NCBI GenBank assembly: GCA_023434425.1
Contig: JAEYSS010000256.1
Coordinates: 1-34,242, forward strand
From: Pseudomonadota bacterium
GTDB taxonomy: Bacteria; Pseudomonadota; Alphaproteobacteria; Ferrovibrionales; Ferrovibrionaceae
Direction of reading: 5' to 3'
DNA length: 34,242 bases
Shown one piece after another: positions 6,282 through 15,167 of this stretch; positions within the stretch are counted from its first letter, which is position 1, and each line of letters opens with the position of its first letter. Made by a program: the position numbers and the translations under genes. The notes under the pieces were generated by a model that saw nothing but the letters and a program-made list of their open reading frames with translations, was not told where the DNA came from and searched no databases.

Positions 6282-8834
6282 TTAGCGTATACGCGGCCTG
6301 GCCCGCGCCGTCGGGGTGGCGGCCAGCGGATTTTCCGGCCAGTCGTGCTTAGGGTATTGCCCCCGCATCTCTGCCCGCACAGCGCGATAACTGGTCTGCC
6401 AGAAACCCGCAAGGTCGCTGGTCACCTGCAGCGGCCGACGTGCGGGCGAGAGAAGATGCAGCACGAGCTTCACACGCCCGCCGGCAATGGCCGGCGTATC
6501 GGCATGGCCGAACATCTCCTGCAACCGCACGGGCAGCACCGGTACTTCACCCTGCGCATAGTCGAGGGGAATGGAGGAGCCCGACGGCACCCGCCAGTGC
6601 GTCGGCGCCTCGGCTTCGAGCTGTTTCTGCTGTGCATAATCGAGCTGGTGCGTCAACGCCGCATGCAGGTCGACGCCCGACAGCTGCGACAGTTTCGCGA
6701 CGCCGTCGAGATATGGCCCAAGCCAGTCGGCCAGACGCGCGACCAGCGCGGCATCGCTCATATCGGGCCAGTCCGCCGCCGCCGGGAGATGCCGGCGCAA
6801 CAGGGCAACGCGCGCCTGCCACTGCCGCAGGCCCGGTGTCCATGGCAACACGTCGAGACCGCGTTTGGCGATCGCCTCAAGCAGTGCCGTCCGGATCGCC
6901 TCGGCCGGCGGATCGGGCAGCGGTCTTTCGCGCAGCACCAGTGCACCCAGCCGGCGCTGGCGGCGCGCCAGCACGGCCCCGCTGCGATCGTCCCATTCGA
7001 CAGCATCGCGCGAGGCGATCACCGCACCGAACTGGGCCTCCAGCGTCGCTTCATCAATCGGAGCGGCGAGAAATACCCGTGCATCGGCCTGCGCGCCATC
7101 GACCTCTGCGACCGCCAGATACTCCTCGCGGCTCAGGGTATCGAGCGGATCCAGCCTGGCGCCACGCCCGTTGCTGAGCAGGAAGCTGCCGCCGCCGCCG
7201 CGTTTCTTCGCCACGCGATCCGGATAGGCCAGCGCCACCAGCAGGCCGGCATCGTCGACCGGCCCCTGATGCGGCGGCGCACCGATCTGTCGTCGCCAGT
7301 CGCCTGCCAGCCGGCGAATCTGCCGCACGGTATTCATGTCGACCTGGATTCCATGCGGCGCGCCATGTCGCTCGGACTCTCCGGCCACGATTTCCAGACG
7401 CCAGCGCAGATCGGCATCGCGCGCCGCATGGCGGGGAATCCGCGCAATATCGCGTTCGCCGAGCAGCGCCGCCAATGCGCAGGCCAGACCGCCCAGTCCC
7501 TGGGCATGGCCACGGATCACCATATGCGCCAGCCGCGGATGCAACGGCAACTCCACCATTGCCCTGCCATGCGGCGTGATCGCCCCGGCTTCGTCCACGG
7601 CTTCCAGTTCGCGCAGCAACGCCTGTGCATAGGCCATCGCGGCATCCGGCGGCGGATCCAGCCATGGCAATGCCTTGGCATCCCGCACGCCCCAGGCGGC
7701 GAGATCGAGCGCCAGCGGCGTCAGGTCGGTGACGGCGATTTCCGGCGCGGTGAATTTCGTCAAACCGCCATGTGCGGCTTCAGCCCAGAGGCGATAGCAG
7801 ACGCCGGGGCCGAGGCGACCGGCGCGACCGCGGCGCTGATCCGCCGACGCCTGACTGACCCGTATGGTTTCCAGTTTCGCCATGCCGGTGCTGGGCGAAA
7901 AGCGCGGCTGGCGCATGTAGCCGCTGTCGATCACTACGCGCACGCCTTCGATGGTGAGCGAACTTTCGGCAATCGAGGTGGACAGCACGATTTTGCGGCG
8001 GCCAGGCGGACTCGGCTGCAGCGCCTGGTCCTGCTGCGGGCCGGGCAGGTCGCCATACAGCGGCAGAACGCTGACGTTGGTCGGCAGCCTTGCCGCGGCC
8101 AGCAGACCTTCGACGCGCCGGATCTCGGCGACGCCCGGCAGGAAGACCAGCAGATCGCCCTCGGTTTCCCGCAGCGCGTCCTGCACCTGGCCCGCGACCG
8201 CCGCATCCAGCCGCGCCTGCGGCGAAACGGGGCACCAGCGGGTTTCGACCGGATAACTCTGACCCTGACCGGTCACCACCGGACAGTTGCCCATCAATGC
8301 GGCAAATGGCGCAGCATCAAGCGTGGCCGACATGGCAACCAGTCGCAGGTCAGGCCGCAATGCGGCCTGCGCTTCCAGGCACAGCGCCAGGCTGGCATCG
8401 GAATCGAGGCCACGTTCATGGCATTCGTCGAACAGCACGGCGCTGACGCCCTGCAATTCGGGATCGCGCTGCAGCCGACGCAGAAACACACCGTCGGTAT
8501 TGAGTTCGATACGGGTCTTCGGTCCGACCCTGGTGTCGAAACGCACGCGATAGCCGACCGTTTCACCGACGGCTTCGCCCAGAAGATCGGCCATTCGCTT
8601 CGCCGCCATCCGGGCCGCGAGCCGGCGCGGTTCCAGCACGATGATGCGTCCGGCCGTCGACCAGGCTTCGTCGAGCAGCGCGAGCGGCAGTATGGTGGTC
8701 TTGCCTGAACCCGGTGGCGCCTGCACCACAAGATTGCCGGTCCGCGACAGGCATGCGCGAACCTCAGCCAGACTCGTCTGGATCGGCAACGCATGAGAGA
8801 GTTGCAATTTTTGCAATGTTCCTGTGCCCGGCAA
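6282..8834 (-). CDS. hrpB: ATP-dependent helicase HrpB (DEAH-box family)
   Basis: HrpB is a large superfamily-2 DEAH/RHA-type helicase; its physiological role in most bacteria is poorly known. The protein (up to 850 residues) has Walker A (APPGSGKTT near 39), motif II as DECH (LFDECHERGLDSD), motif III SATLDA, a helicase C domain with STSIAESSLTI and motif VI QRRGRAGRLGPG, an HA2-type helical region, and the long HrpB-specific C-terminus. Length is normal for HrpB. No ATG precedes the helicase core: candidates are TTG at 8834, 8816, 8807 and 8789. TTG 8816 has AGGA 3 nt upstream, and 8789 matches where homologues usually begin (LPI...). I give the longest form. A perfect inverted repeat, CAGAAC/GTTCTG (6263-6281), abuts the stop. 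Confidence 0.93.
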   Translation of the reverse strand: MPGTGTLQKLQLSHALPIQTSLAEVRACLSRTGNLVVQAPPGSGKTTILPLALLDEAWSTAGRIIVLEPRRLAARMAAKRMADLLGEAVGETVGYRVRFDTRVGPKTRIELNTDGVFLRRLQRDPELQGVSAVLFDECHERGLDSDASLALCLEAQAALRPDLRLVAMSATLDAAPFAALMGNCPVVTGQGQSYPVETRWCPVSPQARLDAAVAGQVQDALRETEGDLLVFLPGVAEIRRVEGLLAAARLPTNVSVLPLYGDLPGPQQDQALQPSPPGRRKIVLSTSIAESSLTIEGVRVVIDSGYMRQPRFSPSTGMAKLETIRVSQASADQRRGRAGRLGPGVCYRLWAEAAHGGLTKFTAPEIAVTDLTPLALDLAAWGVRDAKALPWLDPPPDAAMAYAQALLRELEAVDEAGAITPHGRAMVELPLHPRLAHMVIRGHAQGLGGLACALAALLGERDIARIPRHAARDADLRWRLEIVAGESERHGAPHGIQVDMNTVRQIRRLAGDWRRQIGAPPHQGPVDDAGLLVALAYPDRVAKKRGGGGSFLLSNGRGARLDPLDTLSREEYLAVAEVDGAQADARVFLAAPIDEATLEAQFGAVIASRDAVEWDDRSGAVLARRQRRLGALVLRERPLPDPPAEAIRTALLEAIAKRGLDVLPWTPGLRQWQARVALLRRHLPAAADWPDMSDAALVARLADWLGPYLDGVAKLSQLSGVDLHAALTHQLDYAQQKQLEAEAPTHWRVPSGSSIPLDYAQGEVPVLPVRLQEMFGHADTPAIAGGRVKLVLHLLSPARRPLQVTSDLAGFWQTSYRAVRAEMRGQYPKHDWPENPLAATPTARARPRIR

Positions 8835-8870
8835 GCTGAAATGGTACGATTTTAGCGAAACACCGGTCCG

Positions 8871-9836
8871 ATGTCTGAACTCCCCGCCGCTGGTCCCTCG
8901 CCCGTCACGGCTCCTCCGATGAAGGCGATGCTGATGATGGTGGGCTCAGCCCTCTGTTTCTGCGTCATGCATGCCTTGGTCGCCAAAGCCTCGCAAGAGG
9001 TGCCGCCGGTCGAAGTGGCGTTTTTCCGCAATCTTTTCGGCTTCATCGTCCTGCTGCCCGCCATCATCCGCAGCCGCTTCACCGCATTCCGCACCACCAA
9101 GCTGCATCTGCATGCGGTGCGCGGCGGCCTGAACAGCGTTTCGATGATGATGTTCTTCACGGCACTGGCGATCACGCCGCTGGCCGAAGCCACCGCGCTG
9201 TCCTATACGGCGCCGCTGTTCATGACCATCGGCGCCGTCCTGATCCTGCATGAGAAGATTCATGCCCGCCGCATCGCCGCACTGGTGATCGGTTTCCTGG
9301 GCGCGCTTGTCGTGCTGCGCCCGGGCATGGTGCCGATCGGGCTCGGTCCCATGCTGGTGATCGGTTCGACCGTGCTGTGGGCCGCCTCGATGATCGACAT
9401 CAAGATTCTGGCGCGGACCGATTCCAGCCTGACCATTGCCACCTACATGGTGGTGTTCCTGATGCCGATCACGCTGGTCGCCGCGCTGTTCGTCTGGCAG
9501 TGGCCGACCTGGGAGCAACTCGGCATCATGTTCCTGCTCGGCGCCTGCGGGTCGGCCGGTCACATGCTGTTCAACGAGGCTTTCCGCCATGGCGACACCA
9601 GCGCCCTGATGCCGCTGGATTTCACCAAGCTGATCTGGGCCTCGATCATCGGCTTCCTGTTCTTCGGTCAGATGCCCGATATGTGGACCTGGATCGGCGG
9701 CACCGTCATCTTCGCCAGCGCGACCTACCTGTCCTATCGCGAGCATCAGATCGCCCGTCGTGCCAGAATAGCAACCCAGACGGCAGGCAGCCCTGCATCC
9801 CCTGATACCGTCGCCCCGCAGCTGCCACGAAGTTAG
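8871..9836 (+). CDS. EamA/DMT-superfamily transporter
   Basis: A 321-residue inner-membrane protein with about ten hydrophobic segments arranged as two EamA repeats (about 15-145 and 155-295). Family-like features include the early MLMMVGSALCFCVMHALV helix, the TALSYTAPLFMTIGAVL segment closing the first repeat, and EAFRHGDTSALMPLDF in the second. Such proteins usually export or exchange small metabolites such as amino acids, but nothing here fixes the substrate. It is transcribed divergently from hrpB across about 36 bp. The ATG at 8871 has no clear ribosome-binding site. The C-terminal 25 residues are polar and poorly conserved in character. Confidence 0.88.
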   Translation: MSELPAAGPSPVTAPPMKAMLMMVGSALCFCVMHALVAKASQEVPPVEVAFFRNLFGFIVLLPAIIRSRFTAFRTTKLHLHAVRGGLNSVSMMMFFTALAITPLAEATALSYTAPLFMTIGAVLILHEKIHARRIAALVIGFLGALVVLRPGMVPIGLGPMLVIGSTVLWAASMIDIKILARTDSSLTIATYMVVFLMPITLVAALFVWQWPTWEQLGIMFLLGACGSAGHMLFNEAFRHGDTSALMPLDFTKLIWASIIGFLFFGQMPDMWTWIGGTVIFASATYLSYREHQIARRARIATQTAGSPASPDTVAPQLPRS

Positions 9837-9974
9837 GCATAAATCCACCTAATTCAGTCGCAAGATATTGTAGACCTAAGGCTATTTACAAGTTCACCCG
9901 AATCCCGTTTGATTTGCACCGCGTCCAGAATATCGGGCGTCAGGGAGCAAAAATTAACGAGCGTTCGGGAAAAA

Positions 9975-10722
9975 ATGGCCGACGATTATATTCTCACGAC
10001 CGAAGGTCTCACCAAGGAATTCGCCGGCTTCATTGCGGTGAAGGACGTCAATCTGAATGTCCGTCGCCACACGATCCATGCGCTGATTGGTCCCAATGGT
10101 GCAGGCAAGACGACCTGCTTCAACCTGCTGACGAAGTTTCTGGCGCCCAGCCGCGGCAGGATCACCTATAACGGTCGCGACATCACCAGCCAGAAGCCTG
10201 CGGATATCGCGCGCAGCGGCATGGTGCGGTCTTTCCAGATTTCAGCGGTTTTCCCGCATCTGTCGCTGCTGGAGAATGTGCGCGTGGCGCTGCAGCGTCC
10301 GCTCGGCACCAGCTTCCACTTCTGGCGGCCGGAAACCAGCCTGAACGTGCTGAACGAGCGCGCCGAGGAACTGCTGAAGGCCGTCGGCCTGATCGAATAT
10401 CGCAAGCATACCGCTGTCGAACTGCCCTACGGGCGCAAACGCGCCCTGGAGATCGCCACCACGCTGGCGCTTGAGCCGGAAATGATGCTGCTCGACGAGC
10501 CGATGGCCGGCATGGGCCACGAAGACATCGACAAGATTTCCGACCTGATCAAGACGGTGGCGCAGAATCGCACCGTGCTGATGGTCGAGCACAATCTGAG
10601 CGTTGTTGCCAAGCTCAGCGACACCATCACCGTGCTGCGTCGCGGCGAGATTCTCGCTGAGGGCAACTACGAAAAAGTCTCGAAGAATCCTGAAGTGATC
10701 GAAGCCTATATGGGGACCGGCC

Positions 10723-10730
<8 letters not shown>
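9975..10730 (+). CDS. livG: Branched-chain amino acid-type ABC transporter ATPase (LivG-like)
   Basis: Cytoplasmic nucleotide-binding subunit of a HAAT-family importer. The 251-residue protein has Walker A GPNGAGKTT (about 39-47), a Q-loop region (RSFQISAVFPHLSLLENV), the LivG-style degenerate signature LPYGRKRALEIA in place of LSGG, Walker B MMLLDEPMAGMG and the switch histidine in LMVEHNLSVV. The frame extends to TTG 9909. I prefer ATG 9975 because GGGA lies 5 nt before it and the family N-terminus begins there (LTTEGLTKEFAGF). It is the first gene of a five-gene operon, overlapping livF by 8 bp. The 138-bp gap upstream presumably carries the operon promoter, which I cannot pin down. Confidence 0.93.
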
Positions 10731-11445
<715 letters not shown>

Positions 11446-11472
11446 CAGGCAAGTTCAACCAAGGAGGGAACG

Positions 11473-12687
11473 ATGCGTTTTAATACTTTGGCTGTCACTA
11501 CGGCAGCATTGCTCGCGGCCGGAAGCGCTCATGCGCAATACAGCGGTGGCACAATCAAGATCGGCGTGATGAACGACCAGTCCGGCCTCTATGCCGACGT
11601 GTCCGGTCCGGGCGGCACCTGGGCTGCCAAGAAGGCGGTCGAGGATTACGGCGCCGCCGCCAAGGGCCTGAAGGTGGAAGTCGTTTTCGCCGACCACCAG
11701 AACAAGCCGGACGTGGGCTCGAACATCGCCCGCCAGTGGTATGACGTCGATGGCGTCGACGTCATCGTCGACGTGCCGACCTCGTCGGTGGCGCTCGCCA
11801 TCACCCAGATCGCCAAGGAAAAGAACAAGGTGTTCCTCGGTTCCGGCCCGGCTTCGTCGGACCTGACCGGCAAGGCCTGCACGCCGAATTTCATCCACTG
11901 GACCTATGACACCTGGGCGCTGGCCAACGGCACCGGCAAGGCCATCGTGCAGACCGGCGGCAAGAGCTGGTACTTCCTGACCGCCGACTATGCCTTCGGA
12001 CATGCGCTGGAGAAAGACACCGGCGACGTGGTGAAGAAGAATGGTGGCCAGGTGCTTGGCGCCGTGCGTCACCCGCTGTCGACCAACGACTTCTCGTCCT
12101 TCCTGCTGCAGGCGCAGTCTTCGAAGGCGCAGATCGTCGGTCTCGCCAATGCCGGCGGCGACACCATCAACTCGATCAAGCAGGCGGCTGAATTCGGCAT
12201 CGTCGAAGGCGGCCAGAAGCTGGCCGGCATGCTGATGTTCATCACCGACGTCCATGCGCTGGGCCTGAAGACGTCCCAGGGCCTGAACTTCACCACGGCG
12301 TGGTACTGGGACATGAACGACAACAACCGCGCGTTTGCCAAGGATTTCTCGGCGGCGAACGGCGGCAAGTATCCGACCATGGTGCAGGCCGGCATCTACT
12401 CGTCGGTCATCCACTACCTGAAGGCTGTGGAAGCCATGAAGTCTGACGCCGATGGTGCTGCCGTCGTCGCCAAGATGAAGAGCATGCCGACCGAGGACAA
12501 GCTGTTCGGCAAGGGTACCATCCGCGAGGACGGCCGCCACATGCACGACATGTACCTGGTGGAAGTGAAGAAGCCGGCTGAGTCCAAGAAGCCGTGGGAT
12601 TACGTCACCGTCAAGAAGACCATTCCGGCTGCCGAAGCCTTCCGCCCGCTGGGCGACGGCGACTGCCCGATCGTCAAGAAGAGCTAA
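11473..12687 (+). CDS. Periplasmic binding protein of HAAT-family ABC importer
   Basis: A 404-residue type I periplasmic binding protein that delivers ligand to the LivHM permease. A Sec signal peptide is clear (hydrophobic 5-20, AHA-Q near 21). The mature N-terminus IKIGVMNDQSGLYADVSGPG is the canonical Leu/Ile/Val-binding fold entry. The central HPLSTNDFSSFLLQAQSSKAQ-type segment (about 200-220) and NAGGDTINSIKQAAEFG hinge-side region also fit. An AAGGAGG ribosome-binding site 6 nt before the ATG is the strongest in the operon, fitting the high expression expected of a binding protein. Related proteins bind branched-chain amino acids, amides or aromatic acids; the ligand cannot be read from sequence. 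Confidence 0.9.
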   Translation: MRFNTLAVTTAALLAAGSAHAQYSGGTIKIGVMNDQSGLYADVSGPGGTWAAKKAVEDYGAAAKGLKVEVVFADHQNKPDVGSNIARQWYDVDGVDVIVDVPTSSVALAITQIAKEKNKVFLGSGPASSDLTGKACTPNFIHWTYDTWALANGTGKAIVQTGGKSWYFLTADYAFGHALEKDTGDVVKKNGGQVLGAVRHPLSTNDFSSFLLQAQSSKAQIVGLANAGGDTINSIKQAAEFGIVEGGQKLAGMLMFITDVHALGLKTSQGLNFTTAWYWDMNDNNRAFAKDFSAANGGKYPTMVQAGIYSSVIHYLKAVEAMKSDADGAAVVAKMKSMPTEDKLFGKGTIREDGRHMHDMYLVEVKKPAESKKPWDYVTVKKTIPAAEAFRPLGDGDCPIVKKS

Positions 12688-12706
12688 CAGGCTTCTGAAC
12701 TAGGGG

Positions 12707-12731
12707 GCCGGCCGGACAACCGCCGGCCGGC
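12707..12731 (+). promoter_or_regulatory. Intercistronic hairpin between binding-protein gene and livH
   Basis: GCCGGCCGG (12707-12715) pairs perfectly with CCGGCCGGC (12723-12731) around a 7-nt loop, 20 nt after the binding-protein stop and 32 nt before livH. No U-run follows. Such structures commonly protect the upstream binding-protein mRNA or partly attenuate permease expression; that role is inferred. Confidence 0.55.
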
Positions 12732-12762
12732 ACCATTTCGATTTAATACCGGGGGTTCTCGC

Positions 12763-13647
12763 ATGTTGTTTGAGTTAATCGGCATTCCGCCGCAGGCATT
12801 GTTCGGCCAGTTGCTGCTGGGCCTGATCAATGGCGCTTTCTATGCGATGATGAGTCTCGGTCTGGCCGTGATTTTCGGCCTGCTCAATGTCATCAATTTC
12901 ACCCATGGCGCGCAGTATATGATGGGCGCCTTTGTCGCCTGGATGCTGCTGGAATGGGCCGGCATCCCCTACTGGGGTGCGCTGGTTCTCGCACCGGTCA
13001 TCGTGGCCGCGACCGGCATTGCGATGGAAAAGCTGTTCCTCAAGCGGCTTTATCATCTCGACCATCTTTACGGCCTGCTGCTGACCTTCGGCCTGGCGCT
13101 GATGATCGAGGGCGTCTTCCGCAAGCAGTTCGGCTCGTCCGGTCTGCCCTACGCCAATCCGCTGCCCGGCGGCACGCGGCTCAGCTTCATGTTCCTGCCC
13201 AATTACCGCGCCTGGATCGTGGTCGCCTCGCTGGCGATCTGCCTCGGCACCTGGTACATGATCGAGCGCACCAAGCTCGGCTCCTACCTGCGCGCCGCCA
13301 CCGAACGCCCCGACCTGGTGCAGGCCTTCGGCATCAACGTACCGCGCATGATCACGCTGACCTACGGCTTCGGCGTCGGCCTGGCCGGGCTGGCCGGCGT
13401 GCTCGCCGCACCTGCCTATAACGTCAGCCCGCTGATGGGGTCCAATCTGATCATCATCGTGTTCGCCGTGGTCGTGATCGGCGGCATGGGCTCGATCCTG
13501 GGCGCGATCATCACCGGCTTCTCGCTCGGCATCATTGAGGGCCTGACCAAGGTCTTCTACCCGGAGGCCTCGAACACCGTGATCTTCATCGTCATGGCCA
13601 TCGTGCTGATGGTGAAGCCTGCCGGCCTGTTCGGCACACCCAAGTAA
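12763..13647 (+). CDS. livH: HAAT-family ABC transporter permease (LivH-like)
   Basis: Inner-membrane permease subunit forming the transport channel with LivM. The 294-residue protein has about eight hydrophobic segments and family signatures: LLLGLINGAFYAMMSLGLAVIFG-type first helix (about 18-40), VINFTHGAQYMMGAF (about 42-57), LRAATERPDLVQAFGIN, the EAA-like cytoplasmic loop, and VVVIGGMGSILGAIITG near 240-256. It follows the intercistronic hairpin and is separated from livM by 10 nt. A GGGGG run upstream of the ATG can act as ribosome-binding site. Confidence 0.93.
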   Translation: MLFELIGIPPQALFGQLLLGLINGAFYAMMSLGLAVIFGLLNVINFTHGAQYMMGAFVAWMLLEWAGIPYWGALVLAPVIVAATGIAMEKLFLKRLYHLDHLYGLLLTFGLALMIEGVFRKQFGSSGLPYANPLPGGTRLSFMFLPNYRAWIVVASLAICLGTWYMIERTKLGSYLRAATERPDLVQAFGINVPRMITLTYGFGVGLAGLAGVLAAPAYNVSPLMGSNLIIIVFAVVVIGGMGSILGAIITGFSLGIIEGLTKVFYPEASNTVIFIVMAIVLMVKPAGLFGTPK

Positions 13648-13657
13648 GGACAAGGCC

Positions 13658-14635
13658 ATGAGCACTGCTGTCACCGCTTCCGCTACGTCGGCCTCACACG
13701 GCGCCAGGAATCGCGAACTGATCGCCTTCGCGATCATGATCGGCATCGGTCTGGTCGCGCCGATCGCGATCTATCCGGTCTTCCTGATGAAGGTGCTGTG
13801 CTTCGCGCTGTTTGCCTGCGCCTTCAATCTGCTGATCGGCTATGTCGGCCTGCTGTCCTTCGGCCATGCCATGTTCTTCGGCCTCGCCGCCTATGTCAGC
13901 GGCTATTCGGTCAAGGCCTGGGGCTTCTCGCCCGAACTCGGCATCCTTTACGGCACCGCCTGCGGCGCCGTGCTCGGTCTCGTGACCGGCCTGCTGGCCA
14001 TTCGTCGTCAGGGTATCTACTTCGCCATGGTGACGCTGGCGCTGTCGCAGATGGTGTTCTTCTACTGCCTGCAGGCCAAGTTCACCGGCGGCGAAGACGG
14101 CATCCAGGCCATTCCGCGCCGGCCGCTCTTCGGCCTCATCAACATCCAGAACGACCTGACCTTCTACTATGTCGTGCTGGCGATCTTCGCCGCCGGCTTC
14201 CTGGTGATCTGGCGCACCGTCAACTCGCCCTTCGGCCAGGTGCTGAAGGCGATCCGCGAGAACGAGCCGCGCGCCATCTCGCTCGGCTATCGCGTCGACC
14301 ATTACAAGCTGCTCGCCTTCGTGCTGTCGGCGGCGCTGGCCGGCCTCGCCGGTGCCACCAAGGCGCTGGTCTTCCAGCTCGCCTCGCTGACCGACGTGAC
14401 CTGGCAGATGTCGGGCGAGGTCGTGCTGATGACCCTGGTCGGCGGCATGGGGACGATCTTCGGCCCGGTCGTCGGCGCTGCCGTGATCATCACCATGCAG
14501 AACTACCTCGCCGGCTTCGGCGAATGGGTGCTGGTGATCCAGGGCTTCATCTTCGTCGTGGTCGTGCTGGCCTTCCGCAAAGGCATCGTCGGCGAAGTCC
14601 AGGACTGGTGGACAAAGCGCGCCAACAAGGCCTGA
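13658..14635 (+). CDS. livM: HAAT-family ABC transporter permease (LivM-like)
   Basis: Second permease subunit. The 325-residue protein has a short polar N-terminus, then about nine or ten membrane segments. Family landmarks include NLLIGYVGLLSFGHAMFFGL (about 58-77), AIRRQGIYFAMVTLALSQM (about 113-131), the cytoplasmic RTVNSPFGQVLKAIRENEPRA loop that contacts the ATPases (about 186-206), and LVGGMGTIFGPVVGA near 263-277. An AAGGAC-like ribosome-binding site precedes the ATG. It is the last gene of the operon, followed 22 nt later by a strong intrinsic terminator. Confidence 0.94.
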   Translation: MSTAVTASATSASHGARNRELIAFAIMIGIGLVAPIAIYPVFLMKVLCFALFACAFNLLIGYVGLLSFGHAMFFGLAAYVSGYSVKAWGFSPELGILYGTACGAVLGLVTGLLAIRRQGIYFAMVTLALSQMVFFYCLQAKFTGGEDGIQAIPRRPLFGLINIQNDLTFYYVVLAIFAAGFLVIWRTVNSPFGQVLKAIRENEPRAISLGYRVDHYKLLAFVLSAALAGLAGATKALVFQLASLTDVTWQMSGEVVLMTLVGGMGTIFGPVVGAAVIITMQNYLAGFGEWVLVIQGFIFVVVVLAFRKGIVGEVQDWWTKRANKA

Positions 14636-14657
14636 GCGCCGCCCGCATCAAAACAGC

Positions 14658-14690
14658 AAACGGCCCGCTTCGGCGGGCCGTTTTCGTTTA
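14658..14690 (+). terminator. Rho-independent terminator of the liv-type operon
   Basis: An 11-bp perfect stem (AAACGGCCCGC at 14658-14668, GCGGGCCGTTT at 14673-14683) closes on a stable TTCG tetraloop and runs into TTTTCGTTT. It lies 22 nt after the livM stop. Confidence 0.93.
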
Positions 14691-14700
14691 TGGGCTTCCG

Positions 14701-14812
14701 GGTTCTGCACCCAGCACCCTCTCCCCCCATCGCGCTGCGTGTTCTTCCCCCTCTCCCACTTGTGGGAGAGGGAGGGCCCCGCCGCGCAGCGGTGGGAAGG
14801 TGAGGGCCTTTT
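14701..14812. repeat. Palindromic intergenic repeat element
   Basis: A C-rich then G-rich segment built around a perfect 10-bp hairpin (CCCTCTCCCA at 14749-14758, TGGGAGAGGG at 14763-14772). Outer complementary arms also occur, such as CGCTGCG (14732-14738) against CGCAGCG (14785-14791), and C-rich 14715-14727 against G-rich 14793-14806. The CCCTCTCCC/GGGAGAGGG plus GGTGAGGGCC composition is familiar from small dispersed intergenic palindromes in alphaproteobacterial genomes. Copies elsewhere in this genome are predicted but cannot be seen here. Confidence 0.6.
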
Positions 14813-14830
14813 CCCCGCCGTTTGACATCC

Positions 14831-14859
14831 TTGTTTTTCGCCAGCTGAAGTGCTATATT
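14831..14859 (+). promoter_or_regulatory. Candidate sigma70 promoter for a small ORF
   Basis: TTGTTT (14831-14836), a 17-nt spacer, and TATATT (14854-14859) form one of the better sigma70-type matches in the window, inside a strikingly AT-rich 60 bp (about 35% GC by hand count). An alternative perfect TTGACA at 14822-14827 is too far from the -10. GAACATTCGTTC (14871-14882), just downstream, is an imperfect dyad in operator position. Confidence 0.45.
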
Positions 14860-14894
14860 CCTATTATTAAGAACATTCGTTCGCATTCTTGGAT

Positions 14895-15167
14895 ATGCGC
14901 AGGGACGATTTCACGGCTGAAACGCTGCCGCTCTTGGACATTGTGGATCAGAAAATCAATAGCTTAGCACGCAATGCCGAGGGTTATGCGGGATTCAACA
15001 GGATCAAACTGGACAGAGCTGGACAGAACTGGCCCAAACTGGCTCAAACAGGACGCAACGGGCCTCGAACAGGACAGAACTGGCCCCCCAATGGGCGCAA
15101 ACTGGCTTTAGCCGAGACCGATACGGCCGCGGTCGTAAGCCTGGCTGGCGCGGCGGCACCAGGATGA
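14895..15167 (+). CDS. Unrecognised small ORF with decapeptide-like repeats
   Basis: A possible 90-residue protein from ATG 14895 (a TTG two codons earlier is also in frame). I do not recognise it. Residues 1-37 look like ordinary coding sequence (RRDDFTAETLPLLDIVDQK then INSLARNAEGYAGFNRI). The next stretch translates a 10-bp DNA repeat into a ten-residue pattern, KLDRAGQNWP then KLAQTGRNGP and RTGQNWP. The last 20 residues overlap the 3' end of rfbB on the opposite strand, so translation that far is doubtful. No clear ribosome-binding site is present. GC is about 45% over 14821-15000, well below the flanks. It could be a gene remnant, a short foreign gene or non-coding. Confidence 0.3.
   Translation: MRRDDFTAETLPLLDIVDQKINSLARNAEGYAGFNRIKLDRAGQNWPKLAQTGRNGPRTGQNWPPNGRKLALAETDTAAVVSLAGAAAPG
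15007..15106 (+). repeat. Degenerate 10-bp tandem repeats (about ten units)
   Basis: Consecutive units on an exact 10-bp register are AACTGGACAG (15007), AGCTGGACAG (15017), AACTGGCCCA (15027), AACTGGCTCA (15037), AACAGGACGC (15047) and AACGGGCCTC (15057). After a 1-bp slip come GAACAGGACA (15067) and GAACTGGCCC (15077), then two decayed units to 15106. The core is AACTGG followed by a variable tetranucleotide. The array ends 2 bp before the rfbB stop codon. Ten bases is close to one DNA helical turn. Confidence 0.75.

Noticed and set aside
6156..8708. 850-residue open frame on the plus strand
   Set aside because: It is the antisense shadow of hrpB in GC-rich DNA; its translation is His/Arg/Gln-rich with no domain.
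14871..14882. LexA (SOS) box GAACATTCGTTC
   Set aside because: It resembles the Bacillus-type GAAC-N4-GTTC box imperfectly, whereas alphaproteobacterial LexA uses GTTC-N7-GTTC.
15007..15106. CRISPR array
   Set aside because: Units are 10 bp, contiguous and degenerate, with no spacers and no cas genes.
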